Assembly (NCBI GenBank): GCA_900239685.1
Contig: OENT01000065.1
Location: 1-64,000, forward strand
Direction of reading: 5' to 3'
DNA length: 64,000 nt
From: Rotaria macrura
Lineage: Eukaryota > Rotifera > Eurotatoria > Philodinida > Philodinidae
Shown here: positions 12,763 to 27,300 of the stretch, piece after piece
How positions within the stretch are numbered: the first letter of the stretch is position 1
Layout: each line of letters starts with the position of its first letter
Program-made: the position numbers and the translations under genes
Notes under the pieces: generated by a model
Database searches by the model: none
Told to the model about the DNA's origin: nothing
What the model saw: only the letters and a program-made list of their open reading frames with translations

Positions 12763-15700
12763 TTTAAACTATACTAGAAGCAAAAAACTGACATCACTTA
12801 CAAAGTTCAACGCATGATTTCATTTTCAGGTAAAAGCGTATATCAACATGCAGAAGAAGAAAAAAGAATTTACAAAAATAGGAGAAATTCTTTGCCATGT
12901 ACTCTAAACCATTATTTTTACCTCTAAGAACTATTGAAAAACACCACTAGAAAAATAATAATCATATTTACGCTTTCTTTTTCTCTTCGCCATTCGATTA
13001 ACGTACTTTTATGATACAGACATTCACCGACACATGCCTAGTAGTCGACTCATATCGACCAAAACTCACATGCATTCAAAATGTCTTCCTATCTTTGCAT
13101 TGAAATAGAAAAGGGTAATAGCCATGTCTTATTTGAAATAACAACAGTCGAATGAAACATCAGATTACAATGTCTTACATAATGTTCAATCGAATACTTT
13201 ACTAATTGATCTAAGAGTAAAAGCAAGATCATAATAGAGACGGTCAGATATAAAAATTCAATATATGCATAAAAGATAACAGAAAGTACATGAACACATA
13301 ATATCTTATTGTGTCAAAACGACGTAGGTAAAACGAAAAAGAAAAGAGAAATTATTATAATCAAATACAATTGAAGAACTGTGTGTAAGTTAAGAGAAGA
13401 AAAAAACTCAATGGTGAATATGCGCATGGTGCATTCGATGAATAGAATGAAGCTCGATGAAGAGGTGACACGATGAATAGTGATGAGAAAAACGACGAAA
13501 GAAACAAGTATGGGAACAGGAGAAAAAGAATTGAAGAAAAAAAAAAGAAAAGAGGACGAGAAAAAGAGTAACAGAACTATATATAAGTACAACTATTCGA
13601 AGAAAGAATATAACTTCTTCTTGAATAAAATTCGATGTGTACGATCGAAATGTTGACATGTGCATCGTCATTCATCTTGAGTATTTTTTCAATGTTATAC
13701 AAAAATGATCAAGATTACTCTCATGTTTATAACTCAATCGAAGAATAGAAATGAGAAGATCTTTTGTCCATGAATCATTTATTTTCACTTGAAACCAAAT
13801 AGTAGTTGAGAGTCTTTTCTTTCTGTTTCGTTCGACTGTTAAAATATTTGCTCTTTTTTTCTTTGATAAGAAAATTTTCGTGTATTTTTATCTATGTACT
13901 GCTCAATAACTAGGAGTACAATTCACTATATAAATAAACGTAAAAATTTCACCTGTCTGAATCTATTTACGAAACAGGTGACAGTTCCGAATCCATACCT
14001 AAGTCGTACATTTAATTAATTCGATCATAAGACTGGTCGATTGTTTTCTTTGCTGACAAGCCTCCTATTAACTACTCGAATTGATTTGAGACAACCGTGA
14101 AGAAAATGTATACGATGATTTGATTTACTCAAGTGAATTAAAAGGTTTCATCTAATGAGAATCCGTTTTATATACATATAATTAATGAATACTATAGCGA
14201 GCATCGTGAATCTGTGCTAAATCGATTGGCATGTGTATTATATTTCCAACATGAATTATTCTTTATTGACCATGTACAGCATCGTTTATGATAAATTTGT
14301 TTTTTATTGTATCCAAAACTATTTTATCTTTTACATGCAATATCACAACTTTGTTTCGATGTAAATACTTCAGATGTAAAATAAAATTTTCAGTTGAAGT
14401 AAGGAATAGAAAAAACCAAATCGAAAAAGTTAATTCAATTCATTATGGATATTGAAATCGACTGACAGGTTAATTAGTATCATAATTGATGAGAAATTTT
14501 TCACGATGGTGTTTTTCTAATTGTGTCACACAAATTGTATTAAAAACAAAAAACTGTTTTCGAACTTATTTTCAAAATCCATTTGAAAATTATTTCTTTT
14601 TCTTATTTCACATAAATATTTTCTATTTTGAGATGTTGTTCTGCTATAAATGAATGAATAAAGTTGGGACGTAAAGAACTAGTTTCGTTCGTACAGGCTC
14701 TTCAGGGTGATCGTTATCCGTAATTCGAGTATTCGATGATCTTGACATTCGACATTTTTCGAATGATCATTTACATGCATAACAAATAACAACAAGATTA
14801 CTTATAATTGTTTTTTGTTAATTCAAAGATTCATGTAAGGTTCAATAATGAAATACAATGACATGTATCTTAATTTTATGCTAGAATATCATCTAGAAGA
14901 AAACGTGTTCTGTTATATCGGACAACATTCATTAAAAGAATTTGATTCGGTTATAGATTGATTAGGATAAGTATTAAAAATATGATAAGCATTAGCTCCT
15001 ACTGAAAATGTATTATTTTCTAAATAAACACTCGTATTTACAAATAAATCATATTCAGTTCAGCTATCCAATGATGAGGTAAGAATTCACTTTGATAATT
15101 GTTTGCTTGAGATTGAGTTTTGACTTCAACATTGAAGACTATATGGTATTTGTGTTAGATTATATTATGTTACATCAATCCCTATCTGATGACATAAAGG
15201 TTCATAAGACAAGATCCTACAAAAGAAACGAAAATCATATTTTTCGATTGTTCACTTGTATGTTTCAATTTTAGTTGACCCTATTTTGATAGATATCTAA
15301 TTTAAGATTAGATGTTTTGCTCCTGAACGATTATATTTGGTATCAAACGTGTGCGATAGATTTTTCATTTTTGTAGGCACATCTAAAACGTGCGAAATGA
15401 GTTGCTTTCTAATGACGAATTGTTTCATCCTGATATTATCTTTATCGCTTAAATTAATTGTAAATCTGAACATAAGATTAGTCTAATACTGAAATTCTAA
15501 ATCGGATTAGTCTAGTTCTCCATGGATAGGAACTAAACACATGATCAGTTGTATGTGTATCGTCTTATAACCAGTGTACGCAATAAACAGAAACGAATGA
15601 TCTATAGCAAATGATGTTTCGTGACTTTTCTAACATTATTTGATAGTTGTTAATACCGATGATGGAGTGTAGATATGTTAAGGTTATTGAAAAAAGAAAT

Positions 15701-18700
15701 TGGACGAGACAGATCAAGTATTTTTTCGTTATTACGGTAACATGATTGTTTTTTTCTGCCAACAAACCGAAACTGTACGATTTGCATGGTTGTTTGTCTT
15801 AGCAATAGATTTTATGTACAAGTCATGCACCAGACTCATATGATCGAAGGGTTTCTTCATTCGAGAAAAAATAGAGTACAAGCAAGCAATTATTCTTGTT
15901 CCTAACATTAGAACATTGAGCCAGATGGTGACAGAATACTCTTGTATAAATTGAATCGATGAAATATGATGCATCAGAATTATTGAACACAGATGTGTTT
16001 CGAACAATGTTGCTATGATCTTTCTCGTTAAATTTTACTTCGTAAATGAATTTTGACAAAATTTTCTTTCGCGTAATATTCCTCAAGTTCACAATGTCGT
16101 AACAAATAAAAAAATAACAATGAAATAAAATTGCCAGAAGCTTTTTCAAGCATGCTTGATGAGTGCTGTAACGAAAAATGAAGTAAAGACTCTAAATAAT
16201 ATAGATACACGACAGTAGACAAGTCATTTTAGATAGAAGTATTTATTTTCTTCTATTATTTACTGTGTGCGATATTATTCGTTACAATCAATAGAATTAT
16301 ATTTCTATTTTCTAAATTTATTCTATAAAGACATAGAGTTATAAATATCAAGTCAATTGGAAAAATAGAATAGACTATATTTTTCTTATTTTGATCCTTC
16401 AGCATGAAATTTGAAAAACGATAAGTTGAAGAAAATGTTTTACAAAATAAATTTAAAAAAAAAACTTCTTTGTAAAGCAATAGTTGTACGAAGTATTTAT
16501 TGAACTTCATAAGTAGCATCCATTGTATAGATCATAGTATAATTATATGTTAAATCAATAGATACACTAGATTGATGATTATATTTTAATGTATTTGTAT
16601 TAGCATTGTTTGGTATGTTTCAAATTTTGATTATTAAATAAATTGATGGACAATGGAACAAATACAAGAGATGCAAGATCAAATGATGTCAATGTATTGT
16701 TTTGTAAGAAAATTCGTTACAGATTTGTTGTATTTGTTAGAATTCATAAAATTTTTCAACAAGAAGAATTCTATAGAAACGATGATGAATCTCGATGACC
16801 ATACGAAGTATTCGTTACATTCAAATGAAATACAATGCAAATAAATAAAAATTCTATACAAAGTTTACACAGACATGTTTTGTTAATAAGTAAATATTTG
16901 GTAAAATTATCTCTAATGATCGACATGTACCATTCTATATCCTTGTCAAGTGAAGGAAGTAAATCGATTTAATGTTATTAGAGAAGAATTATTGATTAAT
17001 AGTTGTGATAGCTGGATATTGGAATGTTATGCTAGTAAAAGATGTGTGCTGCTGATAAATAATGTTTCAATACATGTGATATATGTTGAAGGGATACCGA
17101 TTCTATAGAATCATAATGGATCAATTAATTATAATATCATCAATGAGTTTTCAATTCGAAGATAGATATTCTATGAATTTAGAAATTATTTGCACATTTA
17201 CATGCAAAAACATCTCTTGCTGAGAGAATAATATAGATTTTAGAACAGACCAGGAGGTATTCGATAAAATAATTAGAAATAATGTTTGTTTTACAACAGA
17301 ACAATTAGATTCTTCTATGGAAGGCTGCTGTATTTTGATGTATATTTACAACATCCAAGATTCTTTTTCTTTTTATCGTTTTTACTGATTTGAAAAAACA
17401 GGTAAATATTACTATCACTGCTAGTGTAGTTATTGTTTACTGTGGTAATAGGATTTTATCAATATTGTTTGCATAGTCAAGTCAGAATGGTTGGCATAAA
17501 CAGAATTGCATTCGCATAAACGTCACTGTGAAATATTGCAGTGAAAAAATATAATTAAGAAGGTTCTTCGGTATATTCGAGCATGATGCAACAGATGTAT
17601 GGACGGTATATTGAAAAACTTGATTAGTAGTTTAGGAATAGCAAGATAGAATATTAATCACAATTACAATTCATTTTAATCATTCCAAAATCTATGTTTA
17701 TCATATGATGAGTTAATGTTGTTGGTTGATACTAATTGATCTTCTTCGAAGGATACATACATTTCCTAGATCCTATGATTAAATTGAATAATCGAGTTAT
17801 TATCGAAGATTGGAGAAGACCTAATGATACATTTTAATTACTAAATGATCTTATTTGATTTCATCTTAAATCTATTTATTTTAAAAACACGCAGAATAGT
17901 CGAGAGCTCGAACGAACTTAATTTTGATCACCATTGAAATATATAGAATCAAATAGATTTAATTTTAGTAAATCACTAGGATAGTTGATCAAGTATTTCG
18001 AACTTAAATCTTTAGTATATTCTACCTATTTCATAGAACAATTCAGATAATGACAAGTGTTCAACATATTCTCAAGTAGGTATACCGTTTAAAGTGAGAA
18101 TCGAGGTGAATCTACAAATACTTACTACATGTAGGACAAACGATGAATAGAAACAATAGACTCATGGTTACATTTGACATTTATTTAGTGACGAACAAAA
18201 TAGAAGTAAATTATTCATGATTATTGTTATCATTTCTCGTAAGAAAGCTACTAAAATGTCATAATCATAGCATACTTATTTATGTAAATGATAATGCACT
18301 GAGACTGTTCCCGTTGAGAGATGTTATTTATAGTTGTGGCCAATTTTTAGCATCATCTGAACATTTTGTTGAGCCGAGAGACTAATGGGAATCTATTTAA
18401 ATCAATTTATGCAAAACAATATTTGAAATTAATGTTTTCTTTTCTCAAGACAATACTCGACGAATATCTTCAAATTTTACTTCGTTTCTCAACTAATGAT
18501 ATTATTATTCAATTAGAAACACAAGATCGAATTCATTGATTAATAATCAAAATGATAAAGATGACTCGTGTTGCTTTTGTCTTTATTAGAAACGCACAAA
18601 ACATATTTCTCATCCTATAGTGTAAGAAAGAACATAATGCAATAAGACGTTCATGCTTGCAGTTCATTGAATGAGGTATATGAATGAATCATTCTTCTCT

Positions 18701-18776
18701 TCATTTTTTTTTCTAATCATAAATATTACTAGTTAGTATCTTCGTTCACATTAAGCATCTGAATTGCTCGTCGCCG
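12763..18776. other. Gene-poor region of about 6 kb
   Basis: AT-rich sequence without an intact gene. Purine-rich tracts near 13330-13620 give phenylalanine/serine-rich shadow frames on the minus strand and are not coding. Overlapping short frames at 15565-16519 (minus) have no domains. At 16653 a short exon-like run (MEQIQEMQDQMMSMYCF, then GTAAGA) could be a coiled-coil exon remnant, but no partner exon was found. AATAAA/TTTATT signals for the LRR gene lie near 18582-18587. Confidence 0.5.
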
Positions 18777-21700
18777 TTAAACTCTTGGATCTGGAGATTT
18801 CGGTTGGAGGTAAGGTGACTGAAATCGAGATAAATCATTCGTTGGATCTCTCGAAGGATAAGTAGAGGCAGCTAATCGTGTTGAATATTGTGGAATGTTA
18901 CTGATCGATGGTCTATGCAAGATGTGTGTAATATTGATGCAAAAAAGAAACAAAATTGAAATCTAATACCTGGCTGAATCAAGTCGTAGAGGAATACCTA
19001 CTGACGGCGCCCGTAAATCAGATTTACTGTGTGCTCTCGTCATCGACGATGGAGCTATATATGGCTCAGGTAAAGCAGAACTAAAGGGTGAGCGAGGTAA
19101 TCGTGATGTTTGTGTAGTAATAGGTGATAATCGAACGAGACGTAAATTTTTTGTACGTAAACGAGATTGTAAAAGAGATTCTGGTGGTGCATTGGTCATA
19201 GCAGTTGTCCGAATGACCGGCTTATTGTATTTAGCAGCGGTAGTTACATATCTTCCTTTGATAGCAACGATACCAGCAGTGACACCACCAACGACTGCTA
19301 ATAGGCAAACCACACCAAGAACAAGACCAATAATCAGTGCAGTTGAATTCAACTGAGACCCATTTGCATTATTTAGAATCAAAAGTTCCACAGTCGTAGT
19401 TGTACTGCTTGTAGTCGTACTTGTTGTTGTACTTGCACTTGTTGTTGTTGTTGTACTTGTAGTTGTACTTGTTGTTGTAGTTGAACTTGTTGTTGTACTA
19501 GTTGTTGTACTAGTAGTTGTACTTGTTGTTGTATCTGTTGTTGTGCTCGTTGTTGTACTTGTTGTAGTCGACGATGATGAAGTTGACGTCGTTGTGACGG
19601 TTGTTGTCGTGCTGGAAGTTGTAGTTGTTGTCGTTGTTGTTGTCGTAGTCCACTAAAATATTTAATGAGGAAAAGTTAGAAATACAAATATTATAAATAA
19701 TAATTTATTATGATTCAATACAGATAGCTTTTATCATAGTATCTAGCGTACATGGATGTGGTGGTTGAAGCATTCATAAGCTAGGGAATTATTTACAAGT
19801 ATACGTAAAGCAAGAAGGAAGTGAGCAAGTTAATGTGCACCATGCACTAAAGAACAAAGAATAGAAATATTCATATCAAAAGTATAAGAATACCTATTCA
19901 TCTAAGACTAAACAATATCATTCATATTCGTGATGATTGAGCGATTAAGAATAACGTTTTTGATTTCGATTTACATCGTGAAAAACTTTCAACTGCAATG
20001 TCATCACTGGTGCAACACTTACATCCATGTTGGTTATCATGTTGTTATCTGTTGTTGTTTCTGTTGAATTAGTAATTAATAGCGTGCGAGAATGGAAGGA
20101 TGAAGTTAAGAATACATTTGTTGTATCCTTCGATATTATACTTGATTTTATTGAAGATGAAATATTCATGGTATGATCTGTACTTGTCGACGGTACTGAT
20201 GTAATATCTGAGTAAAAAGATTCGTTGAGTTTTATTATTTCACTGTAAAGAGTTGATAATTGATTTAAAGTATTAGTTGTTCGTAGTGTATACGAGTCAG
20301 TAGCCGATACGTCAAATTCAGTTAAACTTATATATGGTTGATTTGATGTTACCATTGGTGGTATTGATGAATTTATTATGAAATTAGTTCGAGAATTATT
20401 CGTTAAATTAACACTACTATATGAAAATTCCATGTTTGAATTATCCGGCAATATCTATCAAATGATTATAAAACAAAGAAACACACAATTACAATAGCCA
20501 TGCCTTTTCAGACAGCATTGAATAGTTGACAATGACTATGCATCAATCATAGGTACGTAGACATGTCAATCAATCATGACAGTGTTATTCTCTTCTATCG
20601 AACTGCACACGTAGGCAATGTAGGACATATAAAAGAAGTAGGTTTTCTTTTGGTTTAGACAGAGTCAACAAATACATTTAAACAAACTTATAAAAACATA
20701 TCGATAATATTAGTTTTTCAAGAAAATCGATCTGACTATGAAATGAAAATCTATTGGTTAAATTAGTTGCTCTTTATTGAAAGTACTAAAAGAACATACC
20801 GATAATGATTCGTTGTAGCATAATCCTGCTGAAAAATTCAAAGCAGTCGATGCACATGACATCATGGTCAAAGAATTAAAACTTCCAGTTGAATTTACAT
20901 CTGAACAAGTAAAGTAATCTGTAATATTTGATTGACTTCGTAGAAAAATTTCCTTTAGATTGATTGATGCACATGAACAATCAAGAAAAATATTAGTATA
21001 GATGGATCGGAGCGTATCTCGATAGACAAGAACAGTGTAACGATTACATGCACCAGCAGTTAAAGCTACTTGATCATTGAATATAAATGTAGTATTAGCA
21101 AAAGATATTGGAAATGTAATATTAACCGTCGAGTTCGTATTGTTAATTGATGGCAATGTAACATTCATTGGATTGGTAATACTTGAACTATTGATAGGAT
21201 TATTTCTAAGATCGACGATAATGTTTTTAAGTGTATAAAGAAAAAGATCGATTGAAGTAATTGAATTATTTCGTAAATCAAGTAAACGTAAAGAACTTGG
21301 TGATGGAATAAGAATTGAATAAGGAATTCCTGTAAGTCCGTTCGATGAAAGATCAAGTGTTGTTAAATTAGTAAAATTACCAGTTGATGTATGTACAGAT
21401 GTCATGTTATTATTTGACAATTTGATGGATTGAAACGAATCAAGACATGGAAATGTTGCATCGGTAAGTGTAGTAATTGATTGAAAACTTAAATCAATAT
21501 TATGTGATGGTAATGAACAAATGTACGATGGTAATGCAGATATAGTTTGACCAAAATCTATGTTTGTTATATTAGAAAAATAAGTACTTGAAAGTAAATT
21601 CGAAGGAATAGTCGACGAGCTTGATATATCACTTGTACATTTAATTCTTACTCTAGTCGCGTCCGAGAACGTAAAGAAACATCCACCTGGATTCATTAAT

Positions 21701-24346
21701 TTGGTTTCGTAATATGGATACATTGACTAAAGCAGAAGAATAAAGCAATAAAATATGTTTAGTATAATTTAATCAACGAATTAACAACAATGAAAATGAA
21801 ATTTTCGTTGATTTCAATAGTATTTTATCGGTGTATATGGGATATAATGGGAAAATTTACTCATGTGTAGTTCACTCGATGATTGAAATATTCTCTGTGT
21901 TGCAATGAAATAATAAATTCTTCCCTGAAAAGATAATTCATCATTCTTAAAGATTTTTCTTATAAACAATGAAACTCATCATAAAGATTGAAAGAATGTT
22001 AATGACTCGAAACCATTGAATAGCCCAGACGATGTGTAACAGAGCAATGTTTTAGATGGAAATTCTATTGTTCGATTTTTCTGTAACTATGTAAGTTGTA
22101 CTAGATTGCAAAATCAGTACAATTGTCATGATCTCCAAGGAAGCACTATTAATCTAAATAGACTCACAATTTTGTACAGAAAAAAAAATTGAAAATAGTT
22201 TCAATCAGTAACATAGCTTCCAAAAGAAAGTAAAATCAATACAGTGTGAGATAGAAACGCTGTCAGGTAATGTTTATCATACAAATACTCATGTAAGACG
22301 GATGCAACATTCAAGTCAAGGGTTTTTTATAATACATGTTTACTGTTTTTTTCTTCTATATGAATCGTCATGGAACTTGTATGATATATCAATGTCGTGG
22401 AAAAGTCGTTTAAAAAAAGCATTGATTCATTTTGTCTACGAACAATGGTTACAGATTGCTCGATCTAGTCGATACATGAGATCATGAGTCGGATGCATTC
22501 GAATCGTACGAAATTTTAAAAATCTATTGAAAGTACATGTAACACCGTATTATAAAAATATTTATTATCCAACATCATGAAGTTCTCCGGAAATATCCAA
22601 TAGCAAACAAAACGCACTTTTCTATATGATCATTTGTCCAAGATATTGAATTTTTTTCATTATTTTCCAAAGATTCTTTCGTTGAATATTTTCTTTTTAA
22701 CTCAAGAAAACAATAGAAAATTTCAGATTCTCTCGAATTATTTTCACGGTGATACTGTAATTAAAAGAGTCTGCTTTTATGCAAATTAGTAACAATGATT
22801 GATTGAAAAAAGGGACTCGGTTTCACCTTGCACGCTAGCATGCTCTCTCAAATAAAAAAAAATTTACATTTATACAATGAAGTCCTACAGTGAATTCTAG
22901 GATGCATCATAAATATATATTTAGAGACAGTATATATTTCATGAAGACAGGGACGAATATTGTCTAAAATCTGGTCGAGAAGATATATTAGGTGCTGAAT
23001 AAAAACTAATATCGTTTATCAAATGTTTAATTTCGAACTGTCACTATGTATGTATTTTTTATGACTTCGATTTTTCAAGTCGAATTTAAGTTTGTTGTAG
23101 AGATGAAAAATAATTTCTTGAATATAGCTCACCACATTTTTCGTTGGAATTGTTCTAGTCGGAATTGCAGTCAGATTACCAGGTTCATATTGAAAGATCT
23201 TACATTGTCTTGGATAAACTTTCGAAAAGTCAACAGATGAATTTCGTAGATTTATATCATAATGACAAGTGTTTTGAAGAAACTGGGAACCATCACTGCA
23301 TTTTGCAGTCGATATTGGTATCGATAGATTTGTTGCGACTTCAATACTACCGAACATATTTCCAATCATCGATACAATATAAGATTGATCACAACTACAG
23401 TTGATTTCAGTTGTACCAAAGTCGATGTATGCAATAGCTGAAGTCAGTTGTGGTTTAGTTAAAAAGGACTGTGGTGTCGATGAATTAAGCCAATAATAGA
23501 CTTCACTACATGAATCATACATTTCATAAATGGCATCAGTAAAATTTATTGTTGCACTATTATTAGTAAGATATATTCTAATATCTAATGGTGCATATTG
23601 AGATATATTGTAAAAGCCCGTATTTGTTATAGTAGAAATTTGATTATTACTGAAATCTACATTTTTTTGAACTAGTAAAGCCCATAATTCAAAATTAGTT
23701 AACAAATTATAAGAAAAATTAATTGAAACTAAATTCGATACATTGGAAAAGGAATTGCTAGGCACATTTGTAAGTTGATTATATTGAAAATAAAGATTTT
23801 CTAACTTTGGCATATTATAGATCATAGCAGATGGAAACTCAGATATATTATTATAACTAACATCGATTGTAATCACATTCGATAAACATTCATCCAATCT
23901 ACCTGTTGGATCAACTTGATTTATAATGTTCTTTGAAAAATCAATACTCTAAAATACAAATAGAATGTATTCTCTACTCGGAATGAATTCACAATTATTT
24001 GGCTAACCTCTAAATTAGATAAGAGACAAATATTTGCAGGAATCGATGTCAATGGACCCGAAGTAGTATTGTTAACACCATTGACCACAATTGATGTTAT
24101 ATTAGTTAATACATCAATAGTATAATTGTATAGTGGAAGTTCATTAAAAGTGATGCTTGATGAACATGTGAAGATCATTCGTGATATATTAGATATTGTA
24201 CTAGTGCATCCATTCTGACATAGACATACCTAAATATGAAATCGTTTTTTTTTCTATACAAAAGCAAAAAACACATGTACTTTTTCAATACTTACATTCC
24301 ATAGTTTCGAACTCAATAGGACAAGAAGAAACCATTTGATCACCAT
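18777..24346 (-). CDS. Large LRR surface protein with mucin-like stalk and one TM helix
   Basis: Seven exons (24346-24296, 24229-24008, 23948-23133, 21726-20800, 20454-19975, 19652-18970, 18912-18777) give 1104 residues; every junction is in phase. Exon 1 encodes a signal peptide (MVIKWFLLVLLSSKLW). Residues about 18-363 form LRR module 1, with an N-cap CLCQNGC, repeats such as VITIDVSYNNISEFP, and a C-cap starting INCSCD. Residues about 364-672 form module 2 (N-cap GGCFFTF..IKC, repeats TTLDLSSNGLTGIP, C-cap LDCSC). A 160-residue sequon-rich linker follows, then a Ser/Thr stalk (about 833-919), a TM helix (about 937-963, LIIGLVLGVVCLLAVV) and a 140-residue Ser/Arg/Pro-rich cytoplasmic tail. 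It is likely an adhesion or recognition receptor at the cell surface; the ligand is unknown. The 1.4-kb intron between the modules leaves open two adjacent genes, but module 2 has no signal peptide of its own, which favours one gene. Confidence 0.75.
19396..19652 (-). repeat. Ser/Thr-coding ACA/AGT low-complexity tract (mucin-like stalk)
   Basis: About 85 codons alternate runs of Thr (ACA, ACT, ACG) with Ser (AGT), giving TTTSTTTSTT-type repeats. It is in frame with both the transmembrane segment and the exon start, so it is translated as an O-glycosylatable stalk. Such tracts vary in length between alleles by slippage. Confidence 0.85.
21727..23132 (-). other. Long intron between the two LRR modules
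   Basis: It is a 1406-nt stretch bounded by GTGAGC and CTTTAG on the minus strand. No ORF with LRR features or a signal peptide lies inside, so I see no hidden start for module 2. It could alternatively be intergenic if the two modules are separate genes. Confidence 0.55.
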
Positions 24347-27300
24347 TGTTATCGGCAGATTTCTTTACTTATTTCACATAACAACTGATTACAAGACAGA
24401 TTGGTCTAAAAATAATCGATACGTACATATATGCTTATGTATTACTATCTGATCTTATTGAAAAATTTTTTAAATGCTGTTCAATTTCTCTCCGATCATT
24501 TTCTTTTCATTGAAGTACTCTTGTGTCTAGTTGATTGACAGTAACAGTCTGACAAAGAAAAAAAAAGAGAACTTTCATTCATCAGAATGCACATATGATG
24601 AGATAACCTTCAATGAGAGAAGATAGGAATGAGAGAAAATAAAAAAATCAATGTTACAATGATGTCGATGACGACGGCTCCTTTACTTCAATCGCAATCA
24701 TCGCTTATTTGTTGTAAGTAATATGTATGCATGAGGAAAACGAAGAAAAAAAAAGAATACAACTGAAAAGAAATAAATTAATACAAGAAAAATTGAAGAA
24801 AAAAGATGCATCTTATGTTGAAAAATTTTATTTTGTTTCTGTTTGATTTTTCACAAAAAAACCTTTCAAAGATACATATCAATATTATCTAAAGTTTTTT
24901 ATTCTCATAATAAACAACATCGAACCTGTAAATATATTTAGTGTCATTGAAAATTTTTCTTTTCGTTAATAGTATTACTGTTTTCTAGTATGTTGTGATG
25001 AAATGTGTTTTCGTTTGTTCAAAGTTCGAGAATATTTTCCTGTATGTTTCATCATGAAGTGTCTGTAAACTTCATTCACACCTGGTGATTGAGATGTTAT
25101 CTATTTTTATCAGTACACTTGATCATGAAATCATGGGTCATGCTCCAGAAATTGACATCGTTTGAATGAACAAATATCTATCATAGTAGCGTTTGCATTT
25201 ATACAGAATCGAATTAAGCTTAACGAAAAAATAAAAATAAAACAATCGAAGTCTATTTAATTTTACATCTATCGTTTCTAGTATCATTATGTAAATTGTA
25301 GAATTCTCTAACAAAATAATGTACTAAATCAATTTTTTTATCTCAACCAAATGATTCTCTTCGTCTATTATGAAACACGAATAAACAAGACTCGAGAGAT
25401 ATAAAATAATAAAAGTTGATGTGTTTTCATTGGCTATAATAGTTTTTCTATGTTTATGTAGACATCCAGATTTTTAATTACTCAGTTGAAATCAACTGTA
25501 TGAATATGATTCTTGGCATTAAATCAAATCAAATTAAAATAAAAGATCATTCTGATGTCTGTAACAATGTCAGTTTGTTTATGGATAGATATAAAACAGC
25601 ATATTGTTAATGTATTGTAGAAAATTAAAAAAATAACACACTACGGTGTCGTTCATTCTTACTTTAATCTAAAATGCTATCTTTCAGAAAAAATATATAT
25701 TACAAATTGTTCGCTTCGCTAACATATTCAACGAACAATTATTTGCTTGACGATGTCACTAGGCATATTTCTTTGATTTCATTATTTTCCATTATTGATC
25801 AGTAACTAAAAGAAAAAAGAAAAAAGAAAGCAGAAAACAAAAAGCAAAAAGTGAGTAAAATTGAAAAATTTACAGTATGTTAAACAACACTATATAGATT
25901 ACAGCTAAAAAACCTTTCACTTATATAAATCGATTGTTATTGAAACAGTTCAGCATCGAATTTCATGTTTATTCATTGATCTAGTTCAAATGAAATAGAC
26001 TAATATGATATTTCTCAATGATTGTCATGCTTTATTCAGAGTAACAATGATGAATTCGATATTATTTCATCGATGTATAAAAGCGAACTCGATAACGATG
26101 ATAAACAACAGAATTAGAAATCATGATTTGTCGTTTCTCTTTTTTATTATCTTTTACTAAAATTGATGAAGATTCTTATTGAAGAAGAAAATTGTTCAAT
26201 TTCAAAAATATTGATCAAGAATCGAAATGAAATAGCTTCATTATCGTACCGTATGTTGTTACTATCATTCAATTATTCAATCTGTCTGATAGTATTACGT
26301 GCATACATAATCAAAACTGTTCTTTCAATACCATGCCATTGATGGACATAACAATACAACTGTTTCGATCAATGTTATCATTTGGATTTATCTTAAACTT
26401 TTTCACTCGACTATCGTTGACAGTTGAAAACAGTCAATCGAATGTTTACAATTAGTACGCGAGATAAAACTACTGTATAAAACTTATCGACAAGAAAAAC
26501 AAAGCAAGCAAAAACATTTTCAAAAACTTATTTAGTATATCAGAACGTTCTAAAGATCAAATATTTGTTGATGGCATGAAAAAGACAACTCAGTCGAAAT
26601 TACTAGTATACTATTGATAATTAATGATAACAAGATTTTTAAAACAAATACAAAAGTAAGTGATTCATAGATGGCATACGCATACTTAGTTAAAAGCAGT
26701 TATCTTCTAATGAAATATCAATTGAATAGCAGTGTAAATCGTCATCAAAATGTGTCTATGATTGTATTGATTTCCATGGATGAATACATGTATTTAATAG
26801 TTTACTTTCCTTTCTTGACTGCGAAAGTTCTATTGACATTAATAGTATAGTTCATATTTATGACTGATTCTCATATGCTTTTAGTCTGAAAATGAACCCA
26901 TGTACTTAGATATGACGTAATGTGAAAATTTGATGTTATTATGATAGTACCAAACTAATATCATAGTAATCGAGAAGACATAGTGCCACCTGTAATAACA
27001 CTTCTTCGAGTTCAAGGTTAGAATTTCCCTTTGCACAAAAGATTTCTTTTTCTTTATTGATATGAGATAATGATTTTTAGTGACAGAACATAAATGTTCT
27101 AATTTTGAGAACCATCGAGCGTTGACATTTAGAATTCTATTCTTAAATAACAAATATGATTAAATTTAGAATAAGAAGACGTTAATATTAACATCTAATC
27201 ATTAATGAATTCTAATGTCAAACAAGACCTAAGGTGTTAGAGTTCATTTTAATATCAAAGTAAATAGGAAAATCTCTATCCTTAAAATTCTTATTTACAA

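Noticed and set aside
13314..13671. Phe/Ser-rich minus-strand ORFs
   Set aside because: They are the complement of a purine-rich low-complexity tract and have no domain or splice context.
15565..16519. Cluster of short minus-strand ORFs suggesting a gene
   Set aside because: The frames overlap each other, are dominated by AT-derived residues and cannot be spliced into a coherent protein.
21165..21356. Minus-strand 63-codon ORF inside the LRR exon
   Set aside because: It is an out-of-frame shadow of LRR module 2.
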